A DNA stretch of 64,000 nucleotides from Marifrigoribacter sp047730175 (GTDB taxonomy: Bacteria > Bacteroidota > Bacteroidia > Flavobacteriales > Flavobacteriaceae). Of the stretch, positions 7,544-16,716 are shown in pieces. Made by a program: the position numbers and the translations under genes. The notes below the pieces were generated by a model. The model had not been told where the DNA came from. It made no database searches and saw only the letters and a program-made list of their open reading frames with translations. The stretch lies in contig NZ_CP159833.1 in NCBI RefSeq assembly GCF_047730175.1, positions 1,054,001 through 1,118,000 of the forward strand, written 5' to 3'. The first letter of the stretch is position 1. Each line of letters begins with the position of its first letter.

Positions 7544-10500
7544 ATGTATATGAACTTTAAAGACAAATTTATTAAGCAATCTAAAAGAAGAAACAAGTAT
7601 TCTATACTTATAGCTTCTGTATTGGTGTATCTTTTTATGTCTACAAGTTTATATAGTCAGACAATTATTGATTGTGCTGCTGGGCATGCTAATTTTACTT
7701 ATTGTTATACTAGTAATGATACAACACAATTTGTCTTTACCAATACTTCTGGGTTGCCTTTAAACTTAGTGTTTAATGCTGGACAGACTGAGGTTAATTT
7801 TGATGAAGTTTTTGTTTTTGATACCGACGGTGTTACTAATCTAAATGCTGCATTACCTTACGGAAATAATGGAAATCTAGCAGGGCTTACTTTTCAATCC
7901 TCTGGTGACACAATTACACTTATGATTGATTCTGATAGTGTAATTGGTTGTTCAACTGGTGGTTTTATTGAGTGGGATTGGGATGTTTGGTGTCAAACTT
8001 GTTTAAATCCAACTGTTAGTTATGATACAGATGATTGTCAAGAAGGTGAAGACTTTTCGGTTTTAGTAGATGTTCAAGATTTAGGAACTGCAACGACAAT
8101 AAATATTAATGATGATCAAGGAAGTCCTCAACAATCTGTTACTACAACAGGCATTGTGTCTTTTGGACCTTATGCCCCTACTACAATTGTTGTGATAACT
8201 GTAGAAAACGCAGACGATTCAAATTGTATTATTTCAAGTAACGGAATTTCTTGTTTAAGTGGAATTTTTGAAATAGATGATTCCTTATCAACTCAAGAAT
8301 TAGTAGAAGATGTATTATTTAATAGCAATTGTGTTGAGCTTTCAAATTTTTCACAAAGCACTGGAACAGATTTTGGGGATGTAAATGGAATAGGGGCTTT
8401 TTATGCAAATGGCGCAGATTTTCCTTTTCAAGAAGGTCTTATTTTAACTTCAGGAAATGTATTAAATGCACCAGGACCTAATCTAACACTTCATAGTGAT
8501 GGAGGTTTAAATTGGCCAGGAGATTTAGACCTTGAAGCTAATACCACTGCGACACAAACAAATAATGCCTCTTGGGTTCAATTTGATTTTGTCCCTTTAA
8601 TAGATCAAATTAGCTTTAATTTTTTATTAGCTTCCGAAGAATACAATCAAAATTTTGAATGCACTTATTCTGATGCTTTTGCTTTTATTATCACTGATCA
8701 AGTAACTGGTGTTGTTCAAAACCTTGCAGTACTGCCTGGAACTAATATTCCAATTGAAGTGACAAATATACATCCAGATGTACCTGGTCAATGTTCCGCT
8801 ATTAATGAGGAGTATTTCGATAAATATAATTTTACTCCTTTTAATCCTGAATCAGAAGCTACCATAGATTATAATGGACAAATAGTTTCTTTACAAGCTA
8901 TTGGAAGTGTTATCGTTGGAAATCCTTATACAATTAAATTAGTAATTGCTGATGAGACGGATACAGCATTAGATTCTGCTGTTTTTATTGAAGCGGGCAG
9001 TTTCGATATTGGAAATGTAGATTTAGGAGATGACATTCTAATTTCAACAGGAAATGCCGTTTGTAATTTTGAAACCATCACTTTAGATGCTGGCGATACC
9101 CCTGGAGCGACCTACCAATGGTTTAAAGACGGAGTGGAATTAGTTGGCGAAACAAATAGCACTTTAGTGGTTAGTGAAGAAGGATTGTACCGCATCGAAG
9201 TTGCCTTTGAACAAGCCCCAGATTGTATTTCTTCTGATGAAATTCTTGTAGAATTTTTTGAAAGCCCCGTATTCGATTTAGGGGATGATCAATCTATTTG
9301 CGACGGAACAGATATCACTTTAGACGCAACTCCTACAAATATTTCTGAGCTTAGTGATGTTTCTTATAAATGGTTTAAAGATGACACTGAATTAATCGGT
9401 GAAACTGCAAGCACACTTAATGTAACATCTTCAGGATTATACAAAGCTGAAGTAACAGGAAATGGTTGTTTAAGAACTGATGAAGTTACAATTCAATTGG
9501 CCGCTTTTTCAGTTGATTTAGGAGATGATATAAACTTATGTGATATCTCCTCCTATGAAATTATACCTGTAATTGAAGGTGAAACAGCTGGAGCAATCTA
9601 CCTGTGGGGTCCTGGAGGAGAAACAACACCAACCATTACGGTTACTCAATCTGGAATTTACACTTTACAAGTTACTGTGGATGGTTGTACGACAGAAGAT
9701 AATATTGAAGTTAATCTAGGTACTACCCCTATTTTTGATTTAGGTGGAGATATTGAAACTTGTCTTATCAATCCAATCATATTAGATGCCACACCTACAA
9801 ATACACCGATACAACAATTTAATTATGAATGGAGCCTTAATGGAACTATTCTAACTGGTGAAACAAATGCTACTTTAATCATTACAGGAATAGGCACCTA
9901 TTCAGCAGTCGTTAATGACGGATCATGTTCTAGTCAAGATAGTATAATAATTACTTCAGCAAACGATATTAATATTGATTTAGGTCAAGATTTTGAAACT
10001 TGTTTTGAAGGTCAAGTTGTTTTAGATGCTACTCCAAGTAATTACGATTCATCTTTAGCAAGCTTTGAATGGAGTTTAAATGGAACCGTTATTTCTGGTG
10101 AAACAAATGCGACATTAGCTGTAAGTACTATTGGAACTTACTCAGTATTAGTGAGCGTTGGTGTATGTTCATCAAATGATTCAGTTGTAATTTCTGCTGC
10201 AAATGACATATTAATCGATTTAGGGGAAGATATTGCTACATGTTTTGAAGATCAATTTTTATTAAACGCTGCACCTTCTAACTATGATCCTACTGAAGCA
10301 ACTTACGAATGGAGCTTAAATGGAACTGTATTAACTGGTGAAACAGGAGTAACTTTAGTCGTTTCCGACATAGGAACTTATTCTGTAATTGTTACTTTCA
10401 ATATATGTACAACAAGTGATTCGATTGTAATTTCTAATGCCAATGATGTTCAAATAGAATTAGGAGATGATTTCTTAACATGTTTTGATCAAGATGTTTG

Positions 10501-11239
10501 GTTAGATGCATCACCTTTAAACTATGATGCCTCAGATGCAACTTACCAATGGTTTTTAAATGGTGAATTAATTGATTTTGGAGATTTTGATAATCCAACT
10601 CTTCTTGTAACTATCGAAGGTTCATATAGTGTAATCGTTACTCTTGGTATATGTACAGCTGAAGATTCAATAAATTTAGAACTTCCTGAAGGTTTAGAAG
10701 TAAGCTTAAGTCCTACACAACTTAAAGTATGTCCTGATGATATAAATACTCTTGTTGCTATATCAAACGATAGTGATGTAGAGTATAGATGGGAAAAAGA
10801 TGAAGTTATTATTGAAGGGGAAACTAGTGCTTCTTTAGAGATTTCATTAACAGAAAATGAATCAGGTTCAGTATCTTATAGAGTTAGAGTTAAAAAACAA
10901 AGATGTATAGCTTATGATTATGCGTCAATTACCCTTTTTAATTCTGGAAATTGTTTTATCCCTCAAGGATTAAGTCCAAATAATGATGGTTTTAATGATT
11001 ATTTTGATCTTGAATTTATTTCAGATCGTACTGGAGTTGCTAATTTCCAAGTCTATAATAGAAATGGAGTTAACGTTTATGAAAGAAATAATTATGTTAA
11101 AGGATGGGGCGGTCAAACCGATGATAATGTTTTATTACCAACAGGAACTTATTTCTATATAATTACGATGAATGGAAATGATCCAATATTTGGTAATCAA
11201 GTAACTGGATGGGTATATATAAATAGAGATTTTGAATAA
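7544..11239 (+). CDS. Large Ig-repeat surface protein with choice-of-anchor L region and type B T9SS sorting domain (adhesin B)
   Basis: The 1231-residue paralogue of the preceding gene starts 12 bases after its stop, so the two are co-transcribed. The N-terminal domain after the signal segment (QTIIDCAAGHANFTYCYTSN ...) is nearly the same as in adhesin A. The middle differs: about residues 245-480 match the choice-of-anchor L type region (STQELVEDVLFN, ILTSGNVLNAPGPN, FLLASEEYN, DAFAFIITD). About seven Ig-like LGDD repeats follow, then a type B T9SS sorting domain with GLSPNNDGFNDYFDLEF and LPTGTYFYII. The start could be the ATG at 7544 or 7550. The protein is expected on the cell surface. 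Ligand and exact role are unknown; a role in adhesion or gliding is inferred from the family and neighbours. Confidence 0.85.
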   Translation: MYMNFKDKFIKQSKRRNKYSILIASVLVYLFMSTSLYSQTIIDCAAGHANFTYCYTSNDTTQFVFTNTSGLPLNLVFNAGQTEVNFDEVFVFDTDGVTNLNAALPYGNNGNLAGLTFQSSGDTITLMIDSDSVIGCSTGGFIEWDWDVWCQTCLNPTVSYDTDDCQEGEDFSVLVDVQDLGTATTININDDQGSPQQSVTTTGIVSFGPYAPTTIVVITVENADDSNCIISSNGISCLSGIFEIDDSLSTQELVEDVLFNSNCVELSNFSQSTGTDFGDVNGIGAFYANGADFPFQEGLILTSGNVLNAPGPNLTLHSDGGLNWPGDLDLEANTTATQTNNASWVQFDFVPLIDQISFNFLLASEEYNQNFECTYSDAFAFIITDQVTGVVQNLAVLPGTNIPIEVTNIHPDVPGQCSAINEEYFDKYNFTPFNPESEATIDYNGQIVSLQAIGSVIVGNPYTIKLVIADETDTALDSAVFIEAGSFDIGNVDLGDDILISTGNAVCNFETITLDAGDTPGATYQWFKDGVELVGETNSTLVVSEEGLYRIEVAFEQAPDCISSDEILVEFFESPVFDLGDDQSICDGTDITLDATPTNISELSDVSYKWFKDDTELIGETASTLNVTSSGLYKAEVTGNGCLRTDEVTIQLAAFSVDLGDDINLCDISSYEIIPVIEGETAGAIYLWGPGGETTPTITVTQSGIYTLQVTVDGCTTEDNIEVNLGTTPIFDLGGDIETCLINPIILDATPTNTPIQQFNYEWSLNGTILTGETNATLIITGIGTYSAVVNDGSCSSQDSIIITSANDINIDLGQDFETCFEGQVVLDATPSNYDSSLASFEWSLNGTVISGETNATLAVSTIGTYSVLVSVGVCSSNDSVVISAANDILIDLGEDIATCFEDQFLLNAAPSNYDPTEATYEWSLNGTVLTGETGVTLVVSDIGTYSVIVTFNICTTSDSIVISNANDVQIELGDDFLTCFDQDVWLDASPLNYDASDATYQWFLNGELIDFGDFDNPTLLVTIEGSYSVIVTLGICTAEDSINLELPEGLEVSLSPTQLKVCPDDINTLVAISNDSDVEYRWEKDEVIIEGETSASLEISLTENESGSVSYRVRVKKQRCIAYDYASITLFNSGNCFIPQGLSPNNDGFNDYFDLEFISDRTGVANFQVYNRNGVNVYERNNYVKGWGGQTDDNVLLPTGTYFYIITMNGNDPIFGNQVTGWVYINRDFE
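9015..10700 (+). repeat. Tandem Ig-like repeat array within adhesin B
   Basis: About seven in-frame units of 210-240 bases occur, beginning with (V/F/I)(D/E)LG(D/G/Q/E)D and carrying CF..LDATPSNYD, YEWSLNGT and GTYSVIV. The last full unit (encoding FLTCFDQDVWLDASPLNYD) closely matches the last unit of adhesin A (FLTCFDEDVWLDATPSNY), which points to duplication of the whole gene end and not independent repeat growth. Confidence 0.8.
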
Positions 11240-11344
11240 TTAAACAACCTTTTTAACATTTATTATATATAGTAAAGTTAAATGTATAATATATTATAAC
11301 AAATAAATTAAAAATATTACTTTTAAAATAAATAACCTATCATA

Positions 11345-12259
11345 ATGAAAAAAACAACGCTATTAGTACTCTTGCTAAGTATTCTGTATGCCGACTTTGC
11401 CTCGGCACAACAAGACCCACAGTATACCCAATACATGTACAATATGAATGTGGTTAACCCTGCCTATGCGGGTTCTAAGGAAAGTTTACATCTTACTGCA
11501 TTGTATAGAAACCAGTGGTCTGGTATTGCCGACAATCCAGTGACTTTCACTTTTTCTGCTCATTCTCCAATTGGAGATAAAGTAGGTTTGGGTCTATCTG
11601 CTATTAAAGATGAATTAGGACCAATCAGTGAAACCAATGTTTTTGTTGATTTTTCTTATACATTACAGTTAAGTGAAAGTTTCAACCTTGCTTTAGGTAT
11701 AAAAGCAGGTGCAACATTTCATGATGTAGGTTTAACAAGTCTAGTCTTACAAGACCCTGGAGATCCATTTTTCTCACAAGATATAAATAATACCTATCCA
11801 AATATAGGAGCGGGGGCGTTCTTATATAATGATAACTTTTATTTTGGTTTTTCTGTTCCAAACATGTTAAACTCTGTTCATTTAGATGAAAATGGTACTA
11901 AATTTGGTTCTGAAACAAATCATTATTTCGGTACTGCAGGATATGTTTTCCAAGTAACAGAAAATTTTAAATTAAAACCATCTGTAATGGTAAAAACAGC
12001 ATTTGACGCTCCTATATCATACGATGGAAATTTAAATGCGCTGTTTTATGAAAAATTTGAAATTGGAGCTTCCTATCGTTTAGACGATTCATTTAGCGGT
12101 ATGGTAGGCTTTCAAATTAATCCAAACATTCGAATTGGATATGCTTATGATAGAGTCGTGTCAGACATTAAAGTTGTGGCAGATGCATCTCACGAAGTTA
12201 TTATTAACTTCGACCTAAATTTCAAAAAACGTACATTACGTTCACCTAGATATTTCTAA
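11345..12259 (+). CDS. PorP/SprF family type IX secretion outer-membrane protein
   Basis: The 304-residue protein has a signal peptide ending DFASAQQ and the family hallmark QDPQYTQYMYNMNVVNPAYA followed by GSKESLHLTALYRNQW (about residues 22-58); the remainder is barrel-like strands. PorP/SprF proteins are outer-membrane partners of T9SS substrates that carry type B sorting domains. SprF itself is needed for secretion of the giant adhesin SprB in Flavobacterium johnsoniae. Its place directly after two type B substrates and before an OmpA-family protein matches that arrangement, so it probably serves adhesins A and B. The 105-base gap upstream is very AT-rich and holds no clear terminator, so read-through from the adhesins is plausible. 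Confidence 0.9.
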   Translation: MKKTTLLVLLLSILYADFASAQQDPQYTQYMYNMNVVNPAYAGSKESLHLTALYRNQWSGIADNPVTFTFSAHSPIGDKVGLGLSAIKDELGPISETNVFVDFSYTLQLSESFNLALGIKAGATFHDVGLTSLVLQDPGDPFFSQDINNTYPNIGAGAFLYNDNFYFGFSVPNMLNSVHLDENGTKFGSETNHYFGTAGYVFQVTENFKLKPSVMVKTAFDAPISYDGNLNALFYEKFEIGASYRLDDSFSGMVGFQINPNIRIGYAYDRVVSDIKVVADASHEVIINFDLNFKKRTLRSPRYF

Positions 12260-12282
12260 TTTCTAATTTAAGTTCATTCAAA

Positions 12283-14175
12283 ATGAAAAAAATATATATC
12301 CTATTTCTAATTCTTGTAGTAAGTGCTTCGGTCGTTACTGCTCAAAACGAAAAAACTAAAAAAGCAGATCAATTATATGATAGGCTTGCATATACTAATG
12401 CTGCAGAGGCATATCAAAAATTGATAAAAAAAGGGAAAGGAACGGCTTATGTGTTCGAGCGCCTGGCGAACTGTTATTACTTTATCAATGACACTAAAAA
12501 GTCTGAAACTTATTATAAACGTGCTGTAAAAGGAAATAAGTATAGCGCCGAGACTGTATATAATTATGCTCAATCTTTAAAATCAAATGGAAAGTATAGC
12601 GATCATAATACATGGATGAAAAAATTTGCTGAAATGAGTCCTAACGATTCTCGAGCAACAAAATTCATGAAGAATCCTAACTATGTTCCTAAAATTTTAG
12701 ACGGTGCAAAAAACTATACTGCATCTAATATGAAGGACATCAATACTGAATACTCAGAATTTGGAGGTACAGTTCTAGGTAATAAGTTTTATTTCTCTTC
12801 AGCAAGAAATAAAAGCCGTAAAAAATATAAGTGGAATGATCAACCTTACTTAGATATATATATTGCAGATGTAATTGGTGGAGGTGTTAAAAATGCTTCA
12901 TTATTAGAGGGTGATATTAATTCCAAATATCACGAAGGAAATGTTGCGATTTCAGCAGACGGAAAAAGAATGTATTTTGATCGCAATGATTTTTACGAAG
13001 GAAAATACAAGAAGAGTGAAGATGGCATTAATCAAATTAACCTTTATTATGCTGAAAAAATTGATGGAGAATGGAAAGGAGTCCGTTCTGTTAACTTTAA
13101 TAGTCATGAATATTCAACTGGACAACCCGCATTAAGTTCTGATGGAAATACGCTGTATTTCGTTAGTGATAAATCTGGCGGTAAAGGTATGTCTGATATA
13201 TACAAAGTAGCTATTAAAAAAGATGGTAGTTTAGGTACTCCAGAAATTTTAGGTGGAGATATCAATACAGAAGGAAAAGAAGTGTTCCCTTATGTAGATG
13301 AAGCAGGAACATTATATTTTTCTAGTGATGGGCATCTAGGTGTTGGTGGTTTAGATGTATTTAGTGCTGAAGCTTCAGGAAATAATTTTGGTTCTGTCAC
13401 CAATATGGGCTCAGGAATTAATAGCCCTTCCGATGATTTTGCGTTCAAGTATAACTCAACTTCACAAGAAGGATATGTTTCTTCAGACCGTAAAGGAAGT
13501 ATAGGAAGTGATGATATCTTTCAAATAAAGAGAATAGAAGAAGAATGTGAAGTAGCTATAAATGTTCAAGTAGTAAACGATTTAACCAATGCTCCTTTAG
13601 GTGGTGTTCGAGTTGAATTATATGATGCTTTTGAAAATAAATTGTCTACTAAAACTACAGATAATGACGGTAGAGCTACACTTTTAGCTGAATGTGAAAA
13701 AGAACATATTATTCAAGGATATTTACAAGATTACGAAAGTAATGCGGTAACAGTTGCTTCTACAAAAGAGAAAGAAGTAAATACTACCTTAAGACTTCGT
13801 CCAATTGAAGAAATTATAGTGGATGAAAAAGTAGTATTAAATCCTATTTTGTTTGATTTTGACAAACACAATATTAAAGCACAAGCTGCTTTTGAGTTAG
13901 ATAAACTTGTTGCTATCATGCAAAAATATCCTGCTATGATTATTGAAGTAGAAAGTCATACAGATAATATAGCTTCTGATGATTATAACAACAAGCTTTC
14001 AGAAAGAAGAGCTCAATCTACTGTACAGTATGTAATTTCAAAAGGAATTGAAACTAGTAAAATTTCTGGGAAAGGCTTTGGAGAAAACAGCCCAGTTGAA
14101 AAATGTGGTGCTAATTGTACAGATGCACAACATCAACTTAATAGAAGATCTGAATTTCTTATCATAAAGAAATAA
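12283..14175 (+). CDS. OmpA-family protein with TPR, PD40 propeller and peptidoglycan-binding domain (PorE-like)
   Basis: The 630-residue protein has a signal peptide ending SVVTAQ, TPR-like helices (about 25-130), a six-bladed PD40 beta-propeller (about 150-410, with repeats such as LYFVSDKSGGKGMSDIYK and LYFSSDGHLGVGGLDVFS), a carboxypeptidase-regulatory-like Ig domain (about 420-500) and a C-terminal OmpA domain (about 515-630, ILFDFDKHNIK ... ESHTDN ... LSERRAQSTVQYV). This order is that of PorE-type T9SS periplasmic proteins, which tether a PorP/SprF barrel to peptidoglycan. It starts 23 bases after the PorP/SprF stop and is surely co-transcribed. A strong terminator follows, closing the adhesin cassette. 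Confidence 0.9.
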   Translation: MKKIYILFLILVVSASVVTAQNEKTKKADQLYDRLAYTNAAEAYQKLIKKGKGTAYVFERLANCYYFINDTKKSETYYKRAVKGNKYSAETVYNYAQSLKSNGKYSDHNTWMKKFAEMSPNDSRATKFMKNPNYVPKILDGAKNYTASNMKDINTEYSEFGGTVLGNKFYFSSARNKSRKKYKWNDQPYLDIYIADVIGGGVKNASLLEGDINSKYHEGNVAISADGKRMYFDRNDFYEGKYKKSEDGINQINLYYAEKIDGEWKGVRSVNFNSHEYSTGQPALSSDGNTLYFVSDKSGGKGMSDIYKVAIKKDGSLGTPEILGGDINTEGKEVFPYVDEAGTLYFSSDGHLGVGGLDVFSAEASGNNFGSVTNMGSGINSPSDDFAFKYNSTSQEGYVSSDRKGSIGSDDIFQIKRIEEECEVAINVQVVNDLTNAPLGGVRVELYDAFENKLSTKTTDNDGRATLLAECEKEHIIQGYLQDYESNAVTVASTKEKEVNTTLRLRPIEEIIVDEKVVLNPILFDFDKHNIKAQAAFELDKLVAIMQKYPAMIIEVESHTDNIASDDYNNKLSERRAQSTVQYVISKGIETSKISGKGFGENSPVEKCGANCTDAQHQLNRRSEFLIIKK

Positions 14176-14198
14176 GATATATAAACCAACCATTACTG

Positions 14199-14228
14199 AA
14201 AAACCCTTGTTCTAGAACAAGGGTTTTT
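14199..14228. terminator. Intrinsic terminator closing the T9SS adhesin operon
   Basis: A 14-bp perfect inverted repeat AAAAACCCTTGTTC / GAACAAGGGTTTTT with a 2-base centre lies between the convergent OmpA-family and threonine dehydrogenase genes. It has A/T runs on both sides and should work in both directions. Confidence 0.85.
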
Positions 14229-14253
14229 CTATTTATTAGAATTAAAAACAATA

Positions 14254-15192
14254 CTATTTCAAATTATCGAGCATAATTTTAGTCATATCATCTAATGAAA
14301 ATTTATGCGCCCATCCCCAATCTTTCCTAGCTTCTTTATCATCAATTGATTGAGGCCATGTATCTGCTATTTTTTGTCTAAAATCCGGTGTATAACCTAT
14401 TTCAAAATCTGGAATGTGTTTTTTAATACTTTCGGTAACTTCTTGAGGATTAAAACTCATAGCTGAAAGATTGTATGAATTTCTAATTTTAATAGATCCT
14501 TTAGTTGCTTCCATGATTCCAATAGTAGCTTTTATTGCATCATCCATATACATCATAGGCAACGTTGTTTTTTCAGATAAAAAACATATATATTTTTTAT
14601 GTTTAATTGCCTTATGATAAATATCTACTGCATAATCTGTAGTCCCACCACCTGGCATCGTTGTATAACTAATAATGCCTGGGTATCGAATACTTCTTAC
14701 ATCAACTCCATATCTATTAAAATAATACTCGCACCAACGCTCTCCTGTTTGTTTACTTATTCCATACACAGTAGAAGGTTCCATAATTGTATTTTGAGGT
14801 GTATCTATCGCTGGAGTTGTAGGGCCAAAGACAGCAATACTAGAAGGCCAAAAAACTTTTTTAATTTTATGTTCTTTCGCAAGATCTAAAACATTAAAGA
14901 GCGAAGTCATATTTAAATTCCATGCTTTCATTGGAAATTTTTCTGCTGTTGCTGAAAGCATGGCAGCCATTAAATAAACTTCCGTTATTTCATACTGGAT
15001 AACGATATCTTGAATTGCTTCACTATCCATTGCATCTAAAATCTCAAAAGGACCCTCTGAAACTATAGTAGACTCAGGTTCTCTAATATCTGTTGCTACT
15101 ACTTTATGGTTTCCGTGTAGTTCTCTTAACTTTGCGGTTAACTCAGTTCCTATCTGTCCTGACGCACCAATAATAAGAATTCTCTTTTTCAT
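14254..15192 (-). CDS. SDR-type L-threonine 3-dehydrogenase (NAD-dependent epimerase/dehydratase family)
   Basis: The 312-residue extended SDR protein has the NAD-binding GASGQIGTEL (about 9-18) and the catalytic tyrosine-lysine pair in TVYGISKQ (about 142-149). The overall sequence, including the FWPSSIAVFGPTTP stretch, PGGGTTDYAVDIYHKA and LPMMYMDDAIKATI, matches the short-chain type of L-threonine 3-dehydrogenase described in Bacteroidota and Cupriavidus. That enzyme oxidises threonine to 2-amino-3-oxobutyrate, which glycine C-acetyltransferase normally splits to glycine and acetyl-CoA. No such partner gene is in this window. It is unrelated in fold to the zinc-dependent E. coli Tdh, so I leave the symbol blank. 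It is monocistronic, convergent with the adhesin operon. Confidence 0.85.
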   Translation of the reverse strand: MKKRILIIGASGQIGTELTAKLRELHGNHKVVATDIREPESTIVSEGPFEILDAMDSEAIQDIVIQYEITEVYLMAAMLSATAEKFPMKAWNLNMTSLFNVLDLAKEHKIKKVFWPSSIAVFGPTTPAIDTPQNTIMEPSTVYGISKQTGERWCEYYFNRYGVDVRSIRYPGIISYTTMPGGGTTDYAVDIYHKAIKHKKYICFLSEKTTLPMMYMDDAIKATIGIMEATKGSIKIRNSYNLSAMSFNPQEVTESIKKHIPDFEIGYTPDFRQKIADTWPQSIDDKEARKDWGWAHKFSLDDMTKIMLDNLK

Positions 15193-15279
15193 ATAAGGGG
15201 AAAATTAAAACGTAAATATACATATTATCTCAACCATTTCTTTCAGAAAATATTAACCATAACTTTATGATTTTACTAG

Positions 15280-15287
15280 TATATTTG
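15280..15287 (+). promoter_or_regulatory. -7 promoter box (TATATTTG) of the lipoprotein gene
   Basis: This is an exact TAnnTTTG match 19 bases upstream of the ATG at 15307, in the divergent gap with the threonine dehydrogenase gene. No matching -33 TTG was found. Confidence 0.45.
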
Positions 15288-15306
15288 TCTAGGTTAAAAA
15301 AAAATA

Positions 15307-15903
15307 ATGAATTCTTTTACTTCATATTTACTTAGTATTTTAGTTATTGGTTTCTTTATAGTTTCCTGCGGGGAAAATTCAGAAGGTTCTATGCAGCTAA
15401 CTGAAAATAAACAAGACAGTACGATACTTTATGGTGATAAAACTTTTGCTTTTCCTACCTTAACAAATAAGGCCTTAGATGAAATAACTCAATGGGGAGT
15501 TTATGAAGATTTTGAATCTGAAATTAAATCTATTAATGGGAAGACTATAGAAGATTTAAAGTCTAGTATGGAACGTATTACTTCTCAAGTAGATTCATTG
15601 TCTAATAACATTCCAGACACTTTATTTACACAATCTTTAAACTCAAGAATTATAATCATTAAAACACGAACTAGTTTATTACAACAAGAATTAAATAAAG
15701 CTAGAATTGATTCTTTAAGATTGCAGCAATATATAAATGAAGTAAATGTGTCAGTAAAAAACTTTATTATTCAGATTAATGAGAAGTTTTTAAAAGATGA
15801 TATTGACGAACAACGCAAAGACGATGAGAAAAATGAGCTTGAAAAACAAAAACGTTTTTTAGATTCTATTTATCAATTAGAATTACAAGATCAAAAAAAT
15901 TAA
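15307..15903 (+). CDS. Coiled-coil lipoprotein of unknown function
   Basis: The 198-residue protein begins MNSFTSYLLSILVIGFFIVSCGEN, a lipoprotein signal peptide with the lipobox cysteine at residue 21. After a short serine/glutamine-rich linker the chain is almost wholly helical, with long charged stretches such as KSSMERITSQVDSLSNN and a highly charged C-terminus (EQRKDDEKNELEKQK) that suggest coiled coil. No enzymatic motif is visible. It is convergent with the YeeZ-like gene, with only 3 bases between stops and no obvious terminator. I do not recognise a named family. Confidence 0.65.
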   Translation: MNSFTSYLLSILVIGFFIVSCGENSEGSMQLTENKQDSTILYGDKTFAFPTLTNKALDEITQWGVYEDFESEIKSINGKTIEDLKSSMERITSQVDSLSNNIPDTLFTQSLNSRIIIIKTRTSLLQQELNKARIDSLRLQQYINEVNVSVKNFIIQINEKFLKDDIDEQRKDDEKNELEKQKRFLDSIYQLELQDQKN

Positions 15904-15906
15904 GGT

Positions 15907-16716
15907 TTATTCTAACGATTCTTTAAAAGTATAGCCCAACTGTTCTATTATATTCACCGAATCGATTCTTTTATAAATTTCTTCCTCATTTTCTTCTGAA
16001 AAAGTTGGAGGGTCTAATTTTAGTTCTACCGCCTTATTATAATAATACGTTTTCTTTTTTGGGTGTTTTGGACTTACAGCGTTAAAAATGAAACCCAATT
16101 TATCTTGTTTAATAATTTCGACAAGGATACCGATACAATCATTTCTATGAATTAAGTTTACAGGAGCTTTTCCTCCATTTAAATCCTTACGCCCCGCTAA
16201 ATACCTAACAGGTTGTCTACTGCCTCCATAAAGCCCTCCAAAGCGCACTATAGTGGCTTGTATTGTTGGTTTATTTGAATATAACTGTTCTACTTGTAAT
16301 AATTGTTTTCCTGATTGTGACGAAGGTTGAGGTTCTATTTTTTCTGTAACCTGACCTTGTTCATCTGCATAAACAGAAGTGCTACTTATCAGAATTACTT
16401 TTTTTACAGAAGACAATTCAATTTGTTCCAGCAAATGAGTCATTTTTAAAACATAGTCAGCCCCTGTATTTCTTCTCAATCCCGGAGGAATTAAAAGAAC
16501 CAGGTAATCCACTTCCTTTAAAAATGTTTTTATAGGCCCTTTTATTCCTATTTCTGAAATTTCAATTGGATATACTTCAAATCCGTTTTTTTGAAGCGTT
16601 TCGGCTTTTGCTAAACTTGTGACTGACCCTTTAATTTTATATCCTAAAAGATGTAATCGTTGTGCCAGACTTAGACCCAACCATCCCATTCCTGCTATCG
16701 CTATTGTTTTACTCAA
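15907..16716 (-). CDS. YeeZ-like NAD(P)-binding SDR family protein
   Basis: The 269-residue protein opens with a Rossmann motif IAIAGMGWLGLSLAQRL (about 5-21) and carries VILISSTSVYADEQGQVTE (about 108-126) and a YNKAVELKLDPPTF C-terminal region typical of the E. coli YeeZ-like atypical SDR group. The reaction is unknown for this group. The start is a TTG at 16716, because the first internal ATG falls inside the nucleotide-binding motif. The TTG overlaps the last codons of the M28 peptidase gene by 8 bases, so the two are translationally coupled and probably in one operon. Confidence 0.72.
   Translation of the reverse strand: MSKTIAIAGMGWLGLSLAQRLHLLGYKIKGSVTSLAKAETLQKNGFEVYPIEISEIGIKGPIKTFLKEVDYLVLLIPPGLRRNTGADYVLKMTHLLEQIELSSVKKVILISSTSVYADEQGQVTEKIEPQPSSQSGKQLLQVEQLYSNKPTIQATIVRFGGLYGGSRQPVRYLAGRKDLNGGKAPVNLIHRNDCIGILVEIIKQDKLGFIFNAVSPKHPKKKTYYYNKAVELKLDPPTFSEENEEEIYKRIDSVNIIEQLGYTFKESLE

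Noticed and set aside
5566..10700. Possible CRISPR or tandem satellite array
   Set aside because: The repeats are in frame, about 235 bases long, divergent and coding for Ig-like domains; there are no short identical repeats with unique spacers.
11285..11298. Palindrome TATAATATATTATA before the PorP/SprF gene
   Set aside because: It is simple alternating A/T in a very AT-rich gap, so it can easily arise by chance; it has no G/C anchor and no second copy.
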